NCBI GenBank assembly: GCA_963812675.1
Contig: CAWEWR010000023.1
Coordinates: forward strand, 1-64,000
Length of the DNA stretch: 64,000 bases
Reading direction: 5' to 3'
DNA from: AP-15 sp963812675
GTDB taxonomy: Bacteria; Pseudomonadota; Alphaproteobacteria; ATCC43930; CGMCC-115725
The notes below the pieces were generated by a model. The model did not search any database. It worked only from the letters and a program-made list of their open reading frames with translations, and had not been told where the DNA came from. The translations under genes were made by a program, and so were the position numbers. Positions 17,335 through 26,974 of this stretch are shown here, one piece after another (within the stretch, counting starts at the first letter, position 1; each line of letters begins with the position of its first letter).

Positions 17335-17386
17335 AGCCCCCTCCCATTTCCTCCCCCGCAAGCGGGGGAGGGTTAGGGTGGGGGCT
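17335..17386. repeat. Palindromic REP-like element, probable bidirectional terminator
   Basis: The arms CCTCCCCCGC (17350-17359) and GCGGGGGAGG (17362-17371) form a perfect 10-bp stem. Outer arms AGCCCCC (17335-17341) and GGGGGCT (17380-17386) can extend it. Elements of this look are dispersed in Rhizobiales genomes. It lies between two convergent genes, where it could end transcription from both sides. Confidence 0.7.
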
Positions 17387-17408
17387 CGGTGGGTGAGGGT
17401 AGACGAAC

Positions 17409-18134
17409 TCAATAGATCCCGGGCAGCAGCCGGGCGGTCCTTTGCTGGTAGGCGGCGTATTCCGGGAAGGTTTCGGTGAGGACGGCCTCTTCGTTGTGCA
17501 TGCGCCGCAGCTGAAAGGCGATGTGCAGCGCAAGGACAAGCGCGGTCGCCAGCGAGAAGAACTGCATCGAAATGCCGATGATCGCGAGTTCCTCGGCAAT
17601 ATAGAGCGGGTGGCGCACAAACCGGTACGGACCCGTGGTGACGAGGCGCCGCGCCTCCGCCATCATGCTGAACGAGCGGCCGAGCCTCGCCAGGCTGACG
17701 ACCGCCGCCGCGCTGCCGAACAGGACCAGCAGGGTCGAGATCATTTCGGCCGGCACGGACAATTCGCGGCGCGGGAAGAACGGAATGGCATAGACGAGAA
17801 AGGCGCCGGCAAAGGCGGCTATCCGCGGCTGGAGCCCGCGGGCCTTGCCTGTCGGCCGCGCCCGTAGGACGACCGAGGCGCCAAGGAGCAGAAGAAAGGC
17901 GATCGTCGACAGCCGCATCGCCATGTTGACGGCATAGACGGCAAACGGCAGCGCCGCATCGGCCTCGCGCACATAGCGGGCCAGACCCGCCATCTGCAAC
18001 GTCGCGCAAAACATCGACCAGCCCAGCAACGGCACCCGCATCAACAAATCGTAGGCGCGCGATTGCTGGAGCCTAACGAACTCAGAGTGGATAATACGCC
18101 AAGTCGTTGCCGAGGAGATCGGCGATTTCTTCAT
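17409..18134 (-). CDS. Isoprenylcysteine carboxyl-methyltransferase-like membrane methyltransferase
   Basis: This 241-residue polytopic protein has four to five hydrophobic helices and the C-terminal signature of the ICMT/PEMT-type family: RRLVTTGPYRFVRHPLYIAE followed by EEAVLTETFPEYAAYQQRTA. These membrane enzymes use S-adenosylmethionine to methylate lipid-linked thiols, phospholipids or other membrane substrates. The bacterial substrate is unknown. It sits among Tad minor-pilin genes, on the same strand. CpaA-type prepilin peptidases lack the N-methyltransferase domain found in PilD, so a link to pilin modification can be imagined, but nothing in the sequence proves it. Confidence 0.82.
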   Translation of the reverse strand: MKKSPISSATTWRIIHSEFVRLQQSRAYDLLMRVPLLGWSMFCATLQMAGLARYVREADAALPFAVYAVNMAMRLSTIAFLLLLGASVVLRARPTGKARGLQPRIAAFAGAFLVYAIPFFPRRELSVPAEMISTLLVLFGSAAAVVSLARLGRSFSMMAEARRLVTTGPYRFVRHPLYIAEELAIIGISMQFFSLATALVLALHIAFQLRRMHNEEAVLTETFPEYAAYQQRTARLLPGIY

Positions 18135-18158
18135 TGGAGTGTTTCGCTCGTCGTCGGG

Positions 18159-18575
18159 TCAATCCAAAGGAACCGTGGCTTGAGCGGTAACTGCAAATGG
18201 CCCAGCGAGCCCGATGACACTGTACCCGTAATTAGCCGAAAGGCTCATCGTTCCAGCGCTGGGTGCAGCGCATACGTACCAGTTTCCCGCCGTCGGACTG
18301 GTCGGCAAAGGACATGAAATCGATGCGGCAGGCAGAACTGCCTGCATCTGGGCTTCTGCAATCGCCGGTGTGACGGTGGTATTATTGACCATCGCATAAC
18401 GGCCGGCTTGCAATACAGCCAGCTCCATCGTGTTCCATTGCCACAAAGTAATCCCAAACTCTATGATTCCGAACATCAGCGTGAACAAGAGCGCGAAGGC
18501 GATCGCCGCTTCGACTGCTGTCGATCCCTCATCCCATCCGCGCCTCGGCCGTTTCTCGCGCATTCCGGTTACCAT
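18159..18575 (-). CDS. TadE/TadF-like pseudopilin (Tad locus I)
   Basis: This 138-residue protein (134 from the alternative ATG at 18563) has a basic N-terminus, GSTAVEAAIAFALLFTLMFG, a single helix, and IIEFGITLWQWNTMELAVLQ, the standard TadE pattern. The periplasmic part is short with two Cys (SISCPLP, WYVCAAP). TadE/F proteins are minor pilins. Its ATG directly follows the stop of the upstream pseudopilin gene (TAAATG), so the two are coupled. Confidence 0.83.
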   Translation of the reverse strand: MVTGMREKRPRRGWDEGSTAVEAAIAFALLFTLMFGIIEFGITLWQWNTMELAVLQAGRYAMVNNTTVTPAIAEAQMQAVLPAASISCPLPTSPTAGNWYVCAAPSAGTMSLSANYGYSVIGLAGPFAVTAQATVPLD

Positions 18576-19126
18576 TTACTGAATTCGGGTGCTCGTCTGC
18601 GCGGTCACTGAGTTTGCGGATGTATAAGTCCCATAAGCGACCAGCGGGCTGATGCTTTGGGTCGCTTGTATCTGAATGTATTGTAAAAGGCGGAGTCGGC
18701 CGCCCCTGTTGCTGGGTTCGTAGGCGCGGGCGAAGACGAACATGGATTCGTCCCTCCTGCCGCTGGGCAAGTTTTCGTCGCGCCATCGACGCAGGTGCAC
18801 ACGGTGGATGGCGTAAAGGTGGCGCCCGACAACGACGTATTGTTCGTCTGCAATGTGCTCACAAGGCTGCTTATGCCAGTAGTGCATGTGGTCGTCAGTC
18901 CACCTCCGCAGGCCGTAGAATTCCTGGCGAATTCCGCCACTGCGCGTGTCGCCCCTTCGAGTGAAGCCGCGCTATTCGTCAGCGCGCCGTAGTCGGCAGC
19001 ACCGAGCACCAGGACTACGAGCAGGGGGGCAGTAATTGCGAGCTCCACTGTTGCGGACCCCGATTTCCACCCGTTTTGCTGTCGCCTACAGAGGCCGATT
19101 AGACTTTCAACCACCGGACACCTCAT
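18576..19126 (-). pseudogene. TadE-like pseudopilin with a 3' frameshift (Tad locus I)
   Basis: The N-terminal part shows KSGSATVELAITAPLLVVLV, a membrane helix, and ASLEGATRAVAEFARN, again TadE-like. It is followed by a Cys/Thr/Ser-rich region (CGGGLTTTC, VCTCVDG). Near 18690, at a CCTTTT run, the frame changes. One frame continues as an unrelated basic tail. The other gives LLQYIQIQATQSISPLVAYG and ends at 18576, directly before the next gene, which is clearly the native end. The ATG at 19126 overlaps the stop of the upstream TadG-type gene. Confidence 0.78.
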
Positions 19127-20579
19127 TCCGCGAGCGCAACGGTCTGGACGGTAGGCAGAGTAAGTCCGGCGCTTGGGCATCCCGACGTACTGAAATTGGA
19201 GGCGCCATTTAAAACGATTGTTTGTGCGATCAGGAAGGTGCAGGTCGAGCTGGGGTTTCCTTGGTACGCAACTGTCGTACTCGGGAAATAGAGTAGGCCG
19301 GTGAAATTCATGTTCGGCCCTCCTTCAAAGGTGTTGTCATATTGCGTCCCGACAACCTTTTTGCAACTGCTGGTTCCACCGGCGCTGACGGGGGTTGCCG
19401 TGGGATCCTGAATAACCAAATAGCCGGCGTAAGTACCCGTTGTTGGCGCGTTCAACGTCACCGAAGAATTGGCGTCACTGCAAAAATCTGCAACGCTACC
19501 TGTCCCTGTCTTGGTCAAGATAATCGTCACTCCGGTCCCACCAGTGCACGTCGAGCACGTCACCACGGCGTTTGTGTCGAGGGTCAAGTCGCCGTTGGTT
19601 ATCCAATAGGTGCCGGGCTTGAGGTCGACGGTTTGGTTCTTAATATCCCAGGGACCGATTATTTGTGTATTAGCCATAAGGGTAATGGGGCTGCCGGATA
19701 AAGAAGAGCCGCTAATCACGCAGCTCCCGGACCAAGTTGAACCCGACTTGGTGCAGGCGGGCGCGGTGGGCATGCCGGTGATATCAAACGAGTGGGTCAA
19801 AGTCCCGGAGTAAGGATCGGGATAATTTGCTGCGTGCATTATCGGAGGGGAAGTTAATGAAAACTCCGATGGTATCAAGGGTGGAGTGACTGGATTGCCT
19901 TTGAAACTAATTCCGCCGACGGTGACCAAAGTATCGGCAGTGATCGAGCCACCATTGTCATGAATATTTATCGCAGTCGAGCTGTTCGAGTCTGCTATGA
20001 TTGAGCAGCCCGGCGTCGTAATAGACGACGAGCCTTTTACCTCGACGCCGACGGGCGCGGTGGATGATAAAGACAGCATACACGGGCTATCGAGGGTTTT
20101 GAGAGCGGCGACGGCCCGCGTATTAATCGTGACGTTCGGAAGATAGAGGCTGGCGAGAAGCGCAGTCTGCTGCTGCGAAACGATCGCTTCTACTGCATTC
20201 GCGACCTGTGTTCCAGTCGGGGCTGTGCACGTCCCACCGACTGTGTAATTATAACATTGGCAGATACTGATCTGCCCGGAGCTAGGGGTCCACAGATCGT
20301 CGCCGTGGGGGTGAAGCGGTTTTGCGTAGCCCCATATGTCCCCATCTCTTGGACTTCGGTTAATCCCGTCGATGTCGCATATCCGGCAAGCAACTCCATC
20401 GCGCCGGACAGCGCGGCCTCATCGGCGACAGACTGGTTGACACGTTTGATCGCGTACCAGAAACCGGCCTCAACGCCGAGGCCGGTAAAACCGATCAGTG
20501 CCGAAAGAGAGAGTGCCACGAGGGGCAAGATGGCGCCCCCCTTATTTCTGATCAGCCCCCGTGCAGCTCGAAGCGTCAT
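19123..20579 (-). pseudogene. TadG-like (TadE/G N-terminus) protein with one frameshift (Tad locus I)
   Basis: The N-terminus KGGAILPLVALSLSALIGFT followed by GVEAGFWYAIKRVNQSVADE is the Tad/flp-associated leader of TadG-like proteins. The frame is lost near 20280 and resumes with GQISICQCYNYTVGG and TGTQVANAVEAIVSQQQTAL. It then runs through a long Ser/Thr/Gly-rich, beta-type region (for example TLVTVGGISFKGNPVTPP and LKPGTYWITNGDLTLDTNAV) to 19123. No von Willebrand A motif is visible, unlike the TadG-type gene at 14251. The repeated short strands resemble a beta-helix or adhesin-like fold. Restoring one base would give a protein of about 485 residues. Confidence 0.75.
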
Positions 20580-20643
20580 TACCTACCTCCGGACGCACGC
20601 GCTCTCCTAATAGGATACATTCGATTAGGCGAGGGTACACTAA

Positions 20644-21649
20644 TTAAAACGCACCAAAGTTGTTTTTCAGAGTGTCCGCGAGGCGAAGCGCCACCGGCGT
20701 GCTGATCACCATCATCAGCGACGGTAAGATGAACAGCGCCAAGCGGGATGGCGAGCAGAACGGGTAAGCGAGCCGCGCGCTCTTCGATGCGCGCCAGGCG
20801 CGCGGTGCGCATTTCGGCGGCCAGGATCCGTAACAACTCGGCGAGCGGGGTGCCGAAGCGGATCGCCTGGTTGAGCGTCGCCGTGATCCCGCGCAGGGCC
20901 GCAACGCCGGTCCGTTCGACGAGGTTTTCGAGCGCCTCGGCGCGATTGGACAGTACCCGCATTTCGGATGCGGTCGTGGCAAACTCGTCGGCGACCGCGG
21001 CGTTGGAGGCGCGCAGATCCTCGCTCACCTGCTCGATCGCCTGGTCGAGGCTCAGCCCCGCCTCGGCGCAGATGACGAGCAGGTCGAGCGCATCGGGCAG
21101 GCCCTGTTCGACAAGCAGCCGCCGCCGTGCCGCCAGGCGCGAGAGCAAAAAATCGGGAAGCCGCCAGCCCAGCATCAGCGCGCCGAGCACCACGGCGATG
21201 CGGATCGTCGCCGATCCGGCGAACCATTGGCGCCATTCGAGGAACAGCCACATCAGCGCGGCCGATATGAAGGCGCTGCAGAGCTTGCTCGCGACAAAGC
21301 CCGAAAGACTGCCGTGCCCCTTGATCCCTGCGGAAGCGAGAACCCCGAGCAGCCTCTGTTGCTCGGCAGTGCCGACTGCCGGGCTGGCCGCGACGATGCT
21401 GCCGAGCCGCTGGTACCAGCGCGGGCGCCGCTCGCGAGCGGCTCGGTCGACCGGGGCGCCGCGCAGCGCCACGAGCCGGTCGAGGCGGTCCTCCTGCTTG
21501 CCGATCTTCCAGAGATGGAGGGCGGACAAGAGCGCCGCGGCGAGGGTCAACACGAGGATCACGGTTGCCGCCGGGCTTAAGCTGGCCTGGCCGAGCCGGA
21601 TCGTCAGATACTCGGCGAGGGTCTCGTAGAAGGTGTCGGATCCGGGCAT
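20644..21649 (-). pseudogene. tadC: TadC inner-membrane platform protein with a 3' frameshift (Tad locus I)
   Basis: TadC is one of two GspF-type platform proteins of the Tad system. The sequence shows DALDLLVICAEAGLSLDQAI, a hallmark motif, and FGTPLAELLRILAAEMRTAR before the last helix. Near 20738 the frame changes. The original frame ends in an unrelated tail at 20579, whereas the other gives FILPSLMMVISTPVALRLAD and stops at 20644, the normal end. Adding one base would give about 334 residues, like the intact TadC at 57353. The last membrane helix is lost if the indel is real. Confidence 0.85.
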
Positions 21650-21652
21650 GGT

Positions 21653-22615
21653 TTACCGCAGGCTCCGCCTGATGATGACGGCCATGACGGATACTCCGAT
21701 GGCGAGGGTCAGGATCGCCATCCCCATCATAAATCGGCCGCGCGGGTCGTCCAAAAGAACAGACATCAGCGAAGGATTGAGAAAGAACAAAAGTCCGCCG
21801 ACGGCGAAGGGCAGCACAGCGAGCACGGTTGCCGAGGCTTTGGATTCGGCACTGAGCGCCCGGGCTTTCAGGCGGATTTCCTTGCGCCGGCGGATGATGT
21901 TGCTGAGATTGGCGAGGGTCTCGGCGAGGCCGCCGCCCGTGCGCCGCTGCAATTTGAGGGCGACGACAAAAAAACGAAAATCCGGCACCCGGATGCGGTC
22001 GGCGGTGTGCTGCAGCGCCTCGTCGATGTCGACGCCGATGCGCATCTCCTCGAGGGTCCGCGCCAATTCGGTACCCACCGGGGCGATCACTTCGCGCGAC
22101 GCCACCTCCATCGCGTCGAACACCGGAAGACCGGCCCTGACCGCCCGGCACATCAGATCGAGGGCATCGGGGAACGGATCGAGAAATTTGCTTTGGTACC
22201 GGCTCTGGAGGAGGCGCAGCAGCACCATGGGTGCGGCCACTGCCGCAGCGATGCCGAGCAGCACGACGAGAGCGGGGTTGAACCTCATTATTTTTTCGGC
22301 GAACAACACAGTCACGCCCGCCGCTGCGACCCCGGTCACGGCAAGGTGCGGCAGCCCGATCCGGTTGCCGGCTGCCGCGAGCGCGGCCTCGAGCCGCACC
22401 CACAGTTTGGCAAGTAAAAAGAGATCGCGGATGCCGGCTCGCGACAACGGCCGCCGCAATGAGAGGGTCGGCGCCTCTTCGCTCGGCCCCGTCGCAACGA
22501 CCGCGCGCAGGCGCTGTTGCCGGCTCTCCCTGCGGCGATCGGCGCGCATAGATGCGAACAGCGCCCCACCGATCAGGACGACGGCGCCGAGGACGGAAAG
22601 AACGACCTGGTTCAT
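21653..22615 (-). CDS. tadB: TadB inner-membrane platform protein (Tad locus I)
   Basis: This GspF-type protein of 320 residues (329 if it starts at 22642) opens with a membrane helix (MNQVVLSVLGAVVLIGGALF). It carries the family motif FPDALDLMCRAVRAGLPVFD and the segment RVPDFRFFVVALKLQRRTGG followed by LAETLANLSNIIRRRKEIR. Two helices close the protein. TadB and TadC form the platform on which the CpaF ATPase drives Flp assembly. The gene is intact and abuts tadC, four bases away. Confidence 0.92.
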   Translation of the reverse strand: MNQVVLSVLGAVVLIGGALFASMRADRRRESRQQRLRAVVATGPSEEAPTLSLRRPLSRAGIRDLFLLAKLWVRLEAALAAAGNRIGLPHLAVTGVAAAGVTVLFAEKIMRFNPALVVLLGIAAAVAAPMVLLRLLQSRYQSKFLDPFPDALDLMCRAVRAGLPVFDAMEVASREVIAPVGTELARTLEEMRIGVDIDEALQHTADRIRVPDFRFFVVALKLQRRTGGGLAETLANLSNIIRRRKEIRLKARALSAESKASATVLAVLPFAVGGLLFFLNPSLMSVLLDDPRGRFMMGMAILTLAIGVSVMAVIIRRSLR

Positions 22616-22661
22616 GGCTTGGCCGCACCCTCTCATCGCCATCGCGACGAGAGGGGCGGCA

Positions 22662-24040
22662 TCAAGCGCGCATCGCTGCGACGATGCCGAGCACGTCGAG
22701 CAACTCCCGGTCGAGGCCGTAGCGCGCGGCGCGGGTACATGAAATCGGGGCGCATGCGGGTCGATTCGAAGATGCCGTCGATCGTGCCGTCCCGCTTTTC
22801 GCCATGGTAGCGGAAGGTGAAAAGATCGCGGGCGGTGATGATCTCGCCCTCCATTCCCGCGATCTCGGCGACGTTCTGCACGCGGCGGACGCCGTCGCGC
22901 ATGCGCTCGATATGCACGATGAGGTTGAGCGCGCTCGCGACCTGCATCCGGATCGCCCTCAACGGCAGGCTCAAATTCGCCATCATCACCATGTTTTCGA
23001 TGCGGTAGAGGGCATCGCGCGGCGAATTGGCATGCACCGTCGTCATCGAGCCGTCATGGCCCGGTATTCATCGCCTGCAGCATGTCGAAGGCCTCGGGGC
23101 CGCGCACCTCGCCGACGATGATGCGGTCGGGGCGCATGCGCAGCGCGTTGCGGACGAGCTCGCGCTGCGGGATATGGCCGGCCCCTTCGATGTTGGGCGG
23201 GCGCGTCTCCATCTGCACGACATGCGGCTGCTGCAGGCGCAGCTCGACGGCGTCTTCGATCGTGATGATGCGCTCGGTGGTATCGATGTGTTGCGAAACC
23301 GCGTTCAGCAACGTCGTCTTGCCGGAGCCGGTGCCGCCCGAGATCAGGATATTGAGCCGCGAGTGTGCCGCGATCCGCAGCAGATGGGCGAGCTCGGGCG
23401 ACAAATTCTGCTGCCGCACCATCGCATCGAGGGTCAAGGCATGCTGTGGGAATTTGCGGATCGAGATCGTGCCGCCATTGAGCACGAGCGGCGGCAGGAC
23501 GATGTTGACGCGGCTGCCGTCGGCGAGCCGCGCGTCGACCATCGGGCTCGCCTCGTCGATGCGCCGCCCGATGGCGGCGGCGATGCGCTGCGCGACACCG
23601 ACCAGATGCTGGGCGTCGCGAAACCTGGCGCTGGTCTTTTCGAGCTTGCCGCGGCGCTCGACAAAAACATCGAATGGCCCGTTGACCAGCACGTCGGTGA
23701 CGTCATCGTCTTCGAGAAGGGGTTCGAGCGGCCCGAGCCCGACCATGTCGTCGGTCAGCTCGACGGCGAGCGCGGCTTCCTCCAGCTCGTTGAGCTGAAT
23801 GCGCTGCTCGGTCGCAATCTCGCTGACCAGCTTGCCGACTTCGGCCCGCAGGGTCGGCCGCGGGATGCGGCCCGCCACCGAGGGGTCGATGCGCGACATC
23901 AGCGCGGCGCGGATCTGTTCCTTCAGCTCGTCGCGATTGGCGAGCTCGGGTGCCGGGGCCGGCGACTCCTGGCCGGGAATCAGAACGAGCTCGTGGCCGC
24001 TGGGCTCGATGATGCGGCGGCCGAAGTTGGCCGACCTCAT
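22662..24040 (-). pseudogene. cpaF: CpaF/TadA secretion ATPase with two frameshifts (Tad locus I)
   Basis: CpaF powers Tad pilus assembly (and in some systems retraction). The frame from ATG 24040, which overlaps the cpaE stop, gives the N-terminal domain and the Walker A region ISGGTGSGKTTLLNAVSQ, then RPDRIIVGEVRGPEAFDMLQ. Near 23056 an extra G in a GGG run breaks the frame just before the conserved His-containing stretch. The next frame resumes with MTTVHANSPRDALYRIENMV. A second extra base near 22738 (CCC run) changes the C-terminus; the third frame gives YGLDRELLDVLGIVAAMRA and stops at 22662. Without both indels it would be a normal CpaF of about 458 residues. Confidence 0.87.
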
Positions 24041-25261
24041 TTGTCGGCCCTCCACCAGCGGCGCCGCTCGGGCGGCCGTCCCGACAGTTCGAGCGCGAGG
24101 GCGGCGATCGCGTCGGTGAATTTGCCGCGCTGTGCCGCCGCGATCTTCGCTCCGCCCGATATCGTGGTGAACAAGGTCGGCTGGAACGGGATCACGCTCT
24201 TCGGCTTGACTTCGACGACGTGCTGCAACTCCTGCAGGGTCACGGCATGCCGTCCGCCCTCGCCGTGACGATTGACGACGAGGATATTGGGCCGCTTGCC
24301 GTCGCCCTCGCCGATTGCCTGTGCGCAACCGCACCGTGTCGCGCACCGAGCGCAATGTCTGGTCGGCGACCGTGACACGGAAATCGGCCATCTCGAGCGC
24401 CCGCCGATAGGGCGCCGCCGGGATCCGCGGGACATCGACGATGACATAATGAAACTGCTCGCGCAGCGCCGAGACGAGGGTCTCGACCGCGACGGCGGTG
24501 AAATGCAGATCCTCGCTCAGCGGCTCTTCCGAGCTCAGCACGAACAGGCGCTCGCCGACCGGCGTCATTACCCGCTCGAGCAGCGTGTTGTCGATGCGCA
24601 GCGGGTTGGCGAGCGCCTCGCGCAGCCCGGAGTTCGGCTTGATGTCGAGCGCCAAAGCGCAATCGCCGTTCTGCAGGTCGAGGTCGACGAGGGCGACCCG
24701 GCGGCTCTGCCGGTTGGCGAGATACCAGGCCATGTTGACCGCCAGTGTCGTCGTGCCCACGCCGCCGCGCGTCCCGACAAAGGCGACCATCGTTCCGAGC
24801 TTTTTGTGGATCGGGCTCGCTTCGCCGGTATGGGCCCGGCCGCTGGCCAACGCCTTGGCCAACAGCTGCGTGTTGAGCGGCTTGACGACATAGTCGGCAA
24901 CCCCGGCCTGCAGCAGATCGCGGTAGAGGCCGATCTCATTCCGGTTGCCGACCGCGATCACCGCGACACCCGGTTCGCAGACCTCGGCGAGCTCATGGAT
25001 TCTCGAAACCGGCAAATCGATGCCGCTGATGTCGACGATCAGGATGTGGGGCGAGCGATGCTGGCCGAGGTACTCGACGGCTTTCGCTATCCCGCCGCGC
25101 AGGATCGTGCCCTGACCCAGCGCCAGCTGCGTCACGCATTCGCGCAGAAGCTTGTCGGTCTCGGCGTCGGCGACAAACGCCAGAAACGCAGGCCGGCCGA
25201 CCGGCAGCTTGCTTACCGCCGTTCTTTCGATCGGCGCGGGAGCTTCGAGCACGCTCCTCAT
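24037..25261 (-). pseudogene. cpaE: CpaE/TadZ-like localisation ATPase with one frameshift (Tad locus I)
   Basis: CpaE (TadZ) places the Tad machine at the pole. It has an N-terminal receiver-like domain (LIVDISGIDLPVSRIHELAE, later DYVVKPLNTQLLAKAL) and a C-terminal ParA/MinD-type domain. The Walker A is the deviant FVGTRGGVGTTTLAVNMA, with Arg in place of the first Lys, as usual in this family. Near 24318 the frame changes. The alternative frame supplies RPNILVVNRHGEGGRHAVTL through to IAALALELSGRPPERRRW and stops at 24037, overlapping the cpaF start. The original frame would run on through cpaF as a meaningless fusion. Confidence 0.85.
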
Positions 25262-25331
25262 GATTTGGATCCTTCCGCGATCCGCCGCCCAAGCAGAGTG
25301 AGGGGCCGAACTCGCATATCCTGCACGCCGA

Positions 25332-26222
25332 TCATTCTGTCTTCACCGCTTCCCTCTTGGAGCCGCGAACCACCTCGACCGGCGGCTGCTGGACCGTGAT
25401 CACTTTTTCCGGCATCGCGCCGCCGAGCGCCGGCGAGACGTCGCCCGCCCAGGTCGGTTTGACGCCGGTCGAGGGACCGGGGCCGGCGGTCGAGGTAGCG
25501 AGCACGCCGTCCGGGCCGCTGACGCTGCGCAAGGTCAGCGACAGCTTGCCGAGCTCGGTGGCGACGTTGATCTTCTCGGCCTGCTGGGGCGTTACCTCGA
25601 GGGTCACGGTCCGGCCGAAACTGCCCGACGGCGCCTTTGCGTCAAGCGCATCGATCGCCAGCACGCGAAGGTTCTCGACGACCGTTTCGCTGACCGAGCG
25701 GCGGGTGATCACCGCGCTCTCGCCCTTGAAGTTCTGCGTCAGGATCACGTCGACGCGATCGCCGGGGAACAACAGGCCGGTGCTCGCCCCACCGGTGGCG
25801 ACGGGGATGGCGATCGCCCGCGCTCCAGGGGTCAGCACGACCTGCAGAAAATCGCGATCGCCCGGCTTGACGATGTTGCCGCGTCGGATCGGCTCGCCCG
25901 CCGCAGTGTCGCGTGCGGGGCGGACCGCTGCGCCATAGACCTCCGCCCGCGTCTCTTCATCGATCTCGGGCTTGACTTGGCGGGCGGCCTCGGATGGGCG
26001 AGCGATCTCACCCGGCTCGACCGGCCGGGTGACCGACTGCCACCTCACGTCCTGGGCGCGCAGCAATGTGCCGGCCGCCAGTTGCACCGTGGCGACGAGA
26101 ATCTCCTCCTTTGGGGGGGTGGCGTTGGCGTCGACCTGCGTCGGCATGGCGCGCAGGATCACGATGACCGCGACCGCGAGCGAGATCAGAAACAGCACGG
26201 TCAGGATGGTCTTGGCGCGCAT
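25332..26222 (-). CDS. cpaB: CpaB/RcpC Flp pilus assembly protein (Tad locus I)
   Basis: This 296-residue periplasmic protein is anchored by an N-terminal helix (TILTVLFLISLAVAVIVILR). A SAF/CpaB domain follows: VATVQLAAGTLLRAQDVRWQ, later GEPIRRGNIVKPGDRDFL and AIPVATGGASTGLLFPGDRV. The C-terminal part ends in a Pro/Val-rich tail. CpaB is thought to stabilise the secretin CpaC. Strikingly, no cpaC or cpaD follows: only 70 bp separate this stop from the cpaE start. The gene is intact and starts seven bases after the cpaA stop. Confidence 0.9.
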   Translation of the reverse strand: MRAKTILTVLFLISLAVAVIVILRAMPTQVDANATPPKEEILVATVQLAAGTLLRAQDVRWQSVTRPVEPGEIARPSEAARQVKPEIDEETRAEVYGAAVRPARDTAAGEPIRRGNIVKPGDRDFLQVVLTPGARAIAIPVATGGASTGLLFPGDRVDVILTQNFKGESAVITRRSVSETVVENLRVLAIDALDAKAPSGSFGRTVTLEVTPQQAEKINVATELGKLSLTLRSVSGPDGVLATSTAGPGPSTGVKPTWAGDVSPALGGAMPEKVITVQQPPVEVVRGSKREAVKTE

Positions 26223-26228
26223 CGCGGC

Positions 26229-26721
26229 TCACCTGGTTGGAAAGTATTGCACGAGGAGGACGACGATACCGGCCGCGGCGATCGCGACCCCATAGGGCAC
26301 GGTCAGCCGCGCCTGGGCTTCCCGCTCTTCAAGGGTCGGCGTCGCGCGCTCGGCGCAGCCCGAGCCGGTCGCGGGCGAGCACAGCGACCGCGATCAGCGC
26401 ACCGGACACGCTCATGACGAACAGAAACTCGAAAAAACTGTGATAGCCGATCAGCAGCGCAGTCGCCCCGATCAGCTTGACATCGCCGCCGCCGAGAAGA
26501 CCGCGCCAGAACAGCAGAAACGTCGCGACAAACAGCGCGGCGGCCGCCGCGAGCGTGTAGAGGCCGGCTCGCGGGTCGCCCTCGATCGCGATCCGAAAGG
26601 CGGCGAGCGCGAGGATCGCGACGATCATTTCGTTCGGAATGCGCCGCGTTCGGATGTCGCCATAAGCCACGACGCCGAAGATGCCGATCCCGAGCAAAAG
26701 AACGATTAACTGCACTGCCAT
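26229..26721 (-). pseudogene. cpaA: CpaA/TadV prepilin peptidase with a 3' frameshift (Tad locus I)
   Basis: CpaA is the aspartic prepilin peptidase that cleaves Flp and pseudopilins. The catalytic Asp motifs are visible: GVVAYGDIRTRRIPNEMI near residues 15-33 and GLLGGGDVKLIGA near 75. The frame breaks near 26345, giving an early stop at 26329. The other frame continues with TLEEREAQARLTVPYGVAIA and AAGIVVLLVQYFP to a stop at 26229, which matches the usual C-terminal helix and the next gene's position. The two catalytic Asp lie before the break, so a truncated but partly functional enzyme is conceivable. Locus II encodes an intact paralogue. Confidence 0.83.
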
Positions 26722-26755
26722 CTCCTCCGCCGAACCGGTCTCGATTGGTTAGGCA

Positions 26756-26926
26756 TCATACGCCGGCCAGATGAACAGCGTAATAGCTGAAGGCGCTGCT
26801 AATTTCTGTACCGAGGGTCGTAACGGCCACCAGACAGACCACAGCGATCAACCCGATCAGCATACCATATTCGACCAGGGCCGCCCCGTCCTCATCCCAA
26901 GGGAAGCGGTAGATCAATTTGCGCAT
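26756..26926 (-). CDS. flp: Flp/Fap type IVb pilin 1 (Tad locus I)
   Basis: This 56-residue major-pilin-type protein starts MRKLIYRFPWDEDG and has the processing motif G-AALVEY, where the peptidase cuts after Gly15 and the mature protein begins with Ala. One hydrophobic helix follows (GMLIGLIAVVCLVAVTTLGT) and a short polar end (FSYYAVHLAGV). It is the last and most divergent of three tandem copies and lies just before cpaA. Its C-terminus has two Tyr that the others lack. It is intact. Confidence 0.92.
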   Translation of the reverse strand: MRKLIYRFPWDEDGAALVEYGMLIGLIAVVCLVAVTTLGTEISSAFSYYAVHLAGV

Positions 26927-26974
26927 TTTAACTTTCCCTTACAAAGTTCTCTACCGCGCCCACCGAAACGAAAT

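Noticed and set aside
20715..22628. A 637-codon open frame on the minus strand, overlapping tadB and tadC
   Set aside because: It is Arg/Pro/Gly-rich, has no domain features, and covers two recognised genes read in another frame of the same strand. High GC content makes long chance frames.
23054..25261. A single 735-residue CpaE-CpaF fusion protein
   Set aside because: The open frame joins the two genes only because of the frameshift near 24318. Between the true halves it reads an Arg-rich stretch with no CpaE content, while the other frame gives a normal CpaE end that overlaps the cpaF start.
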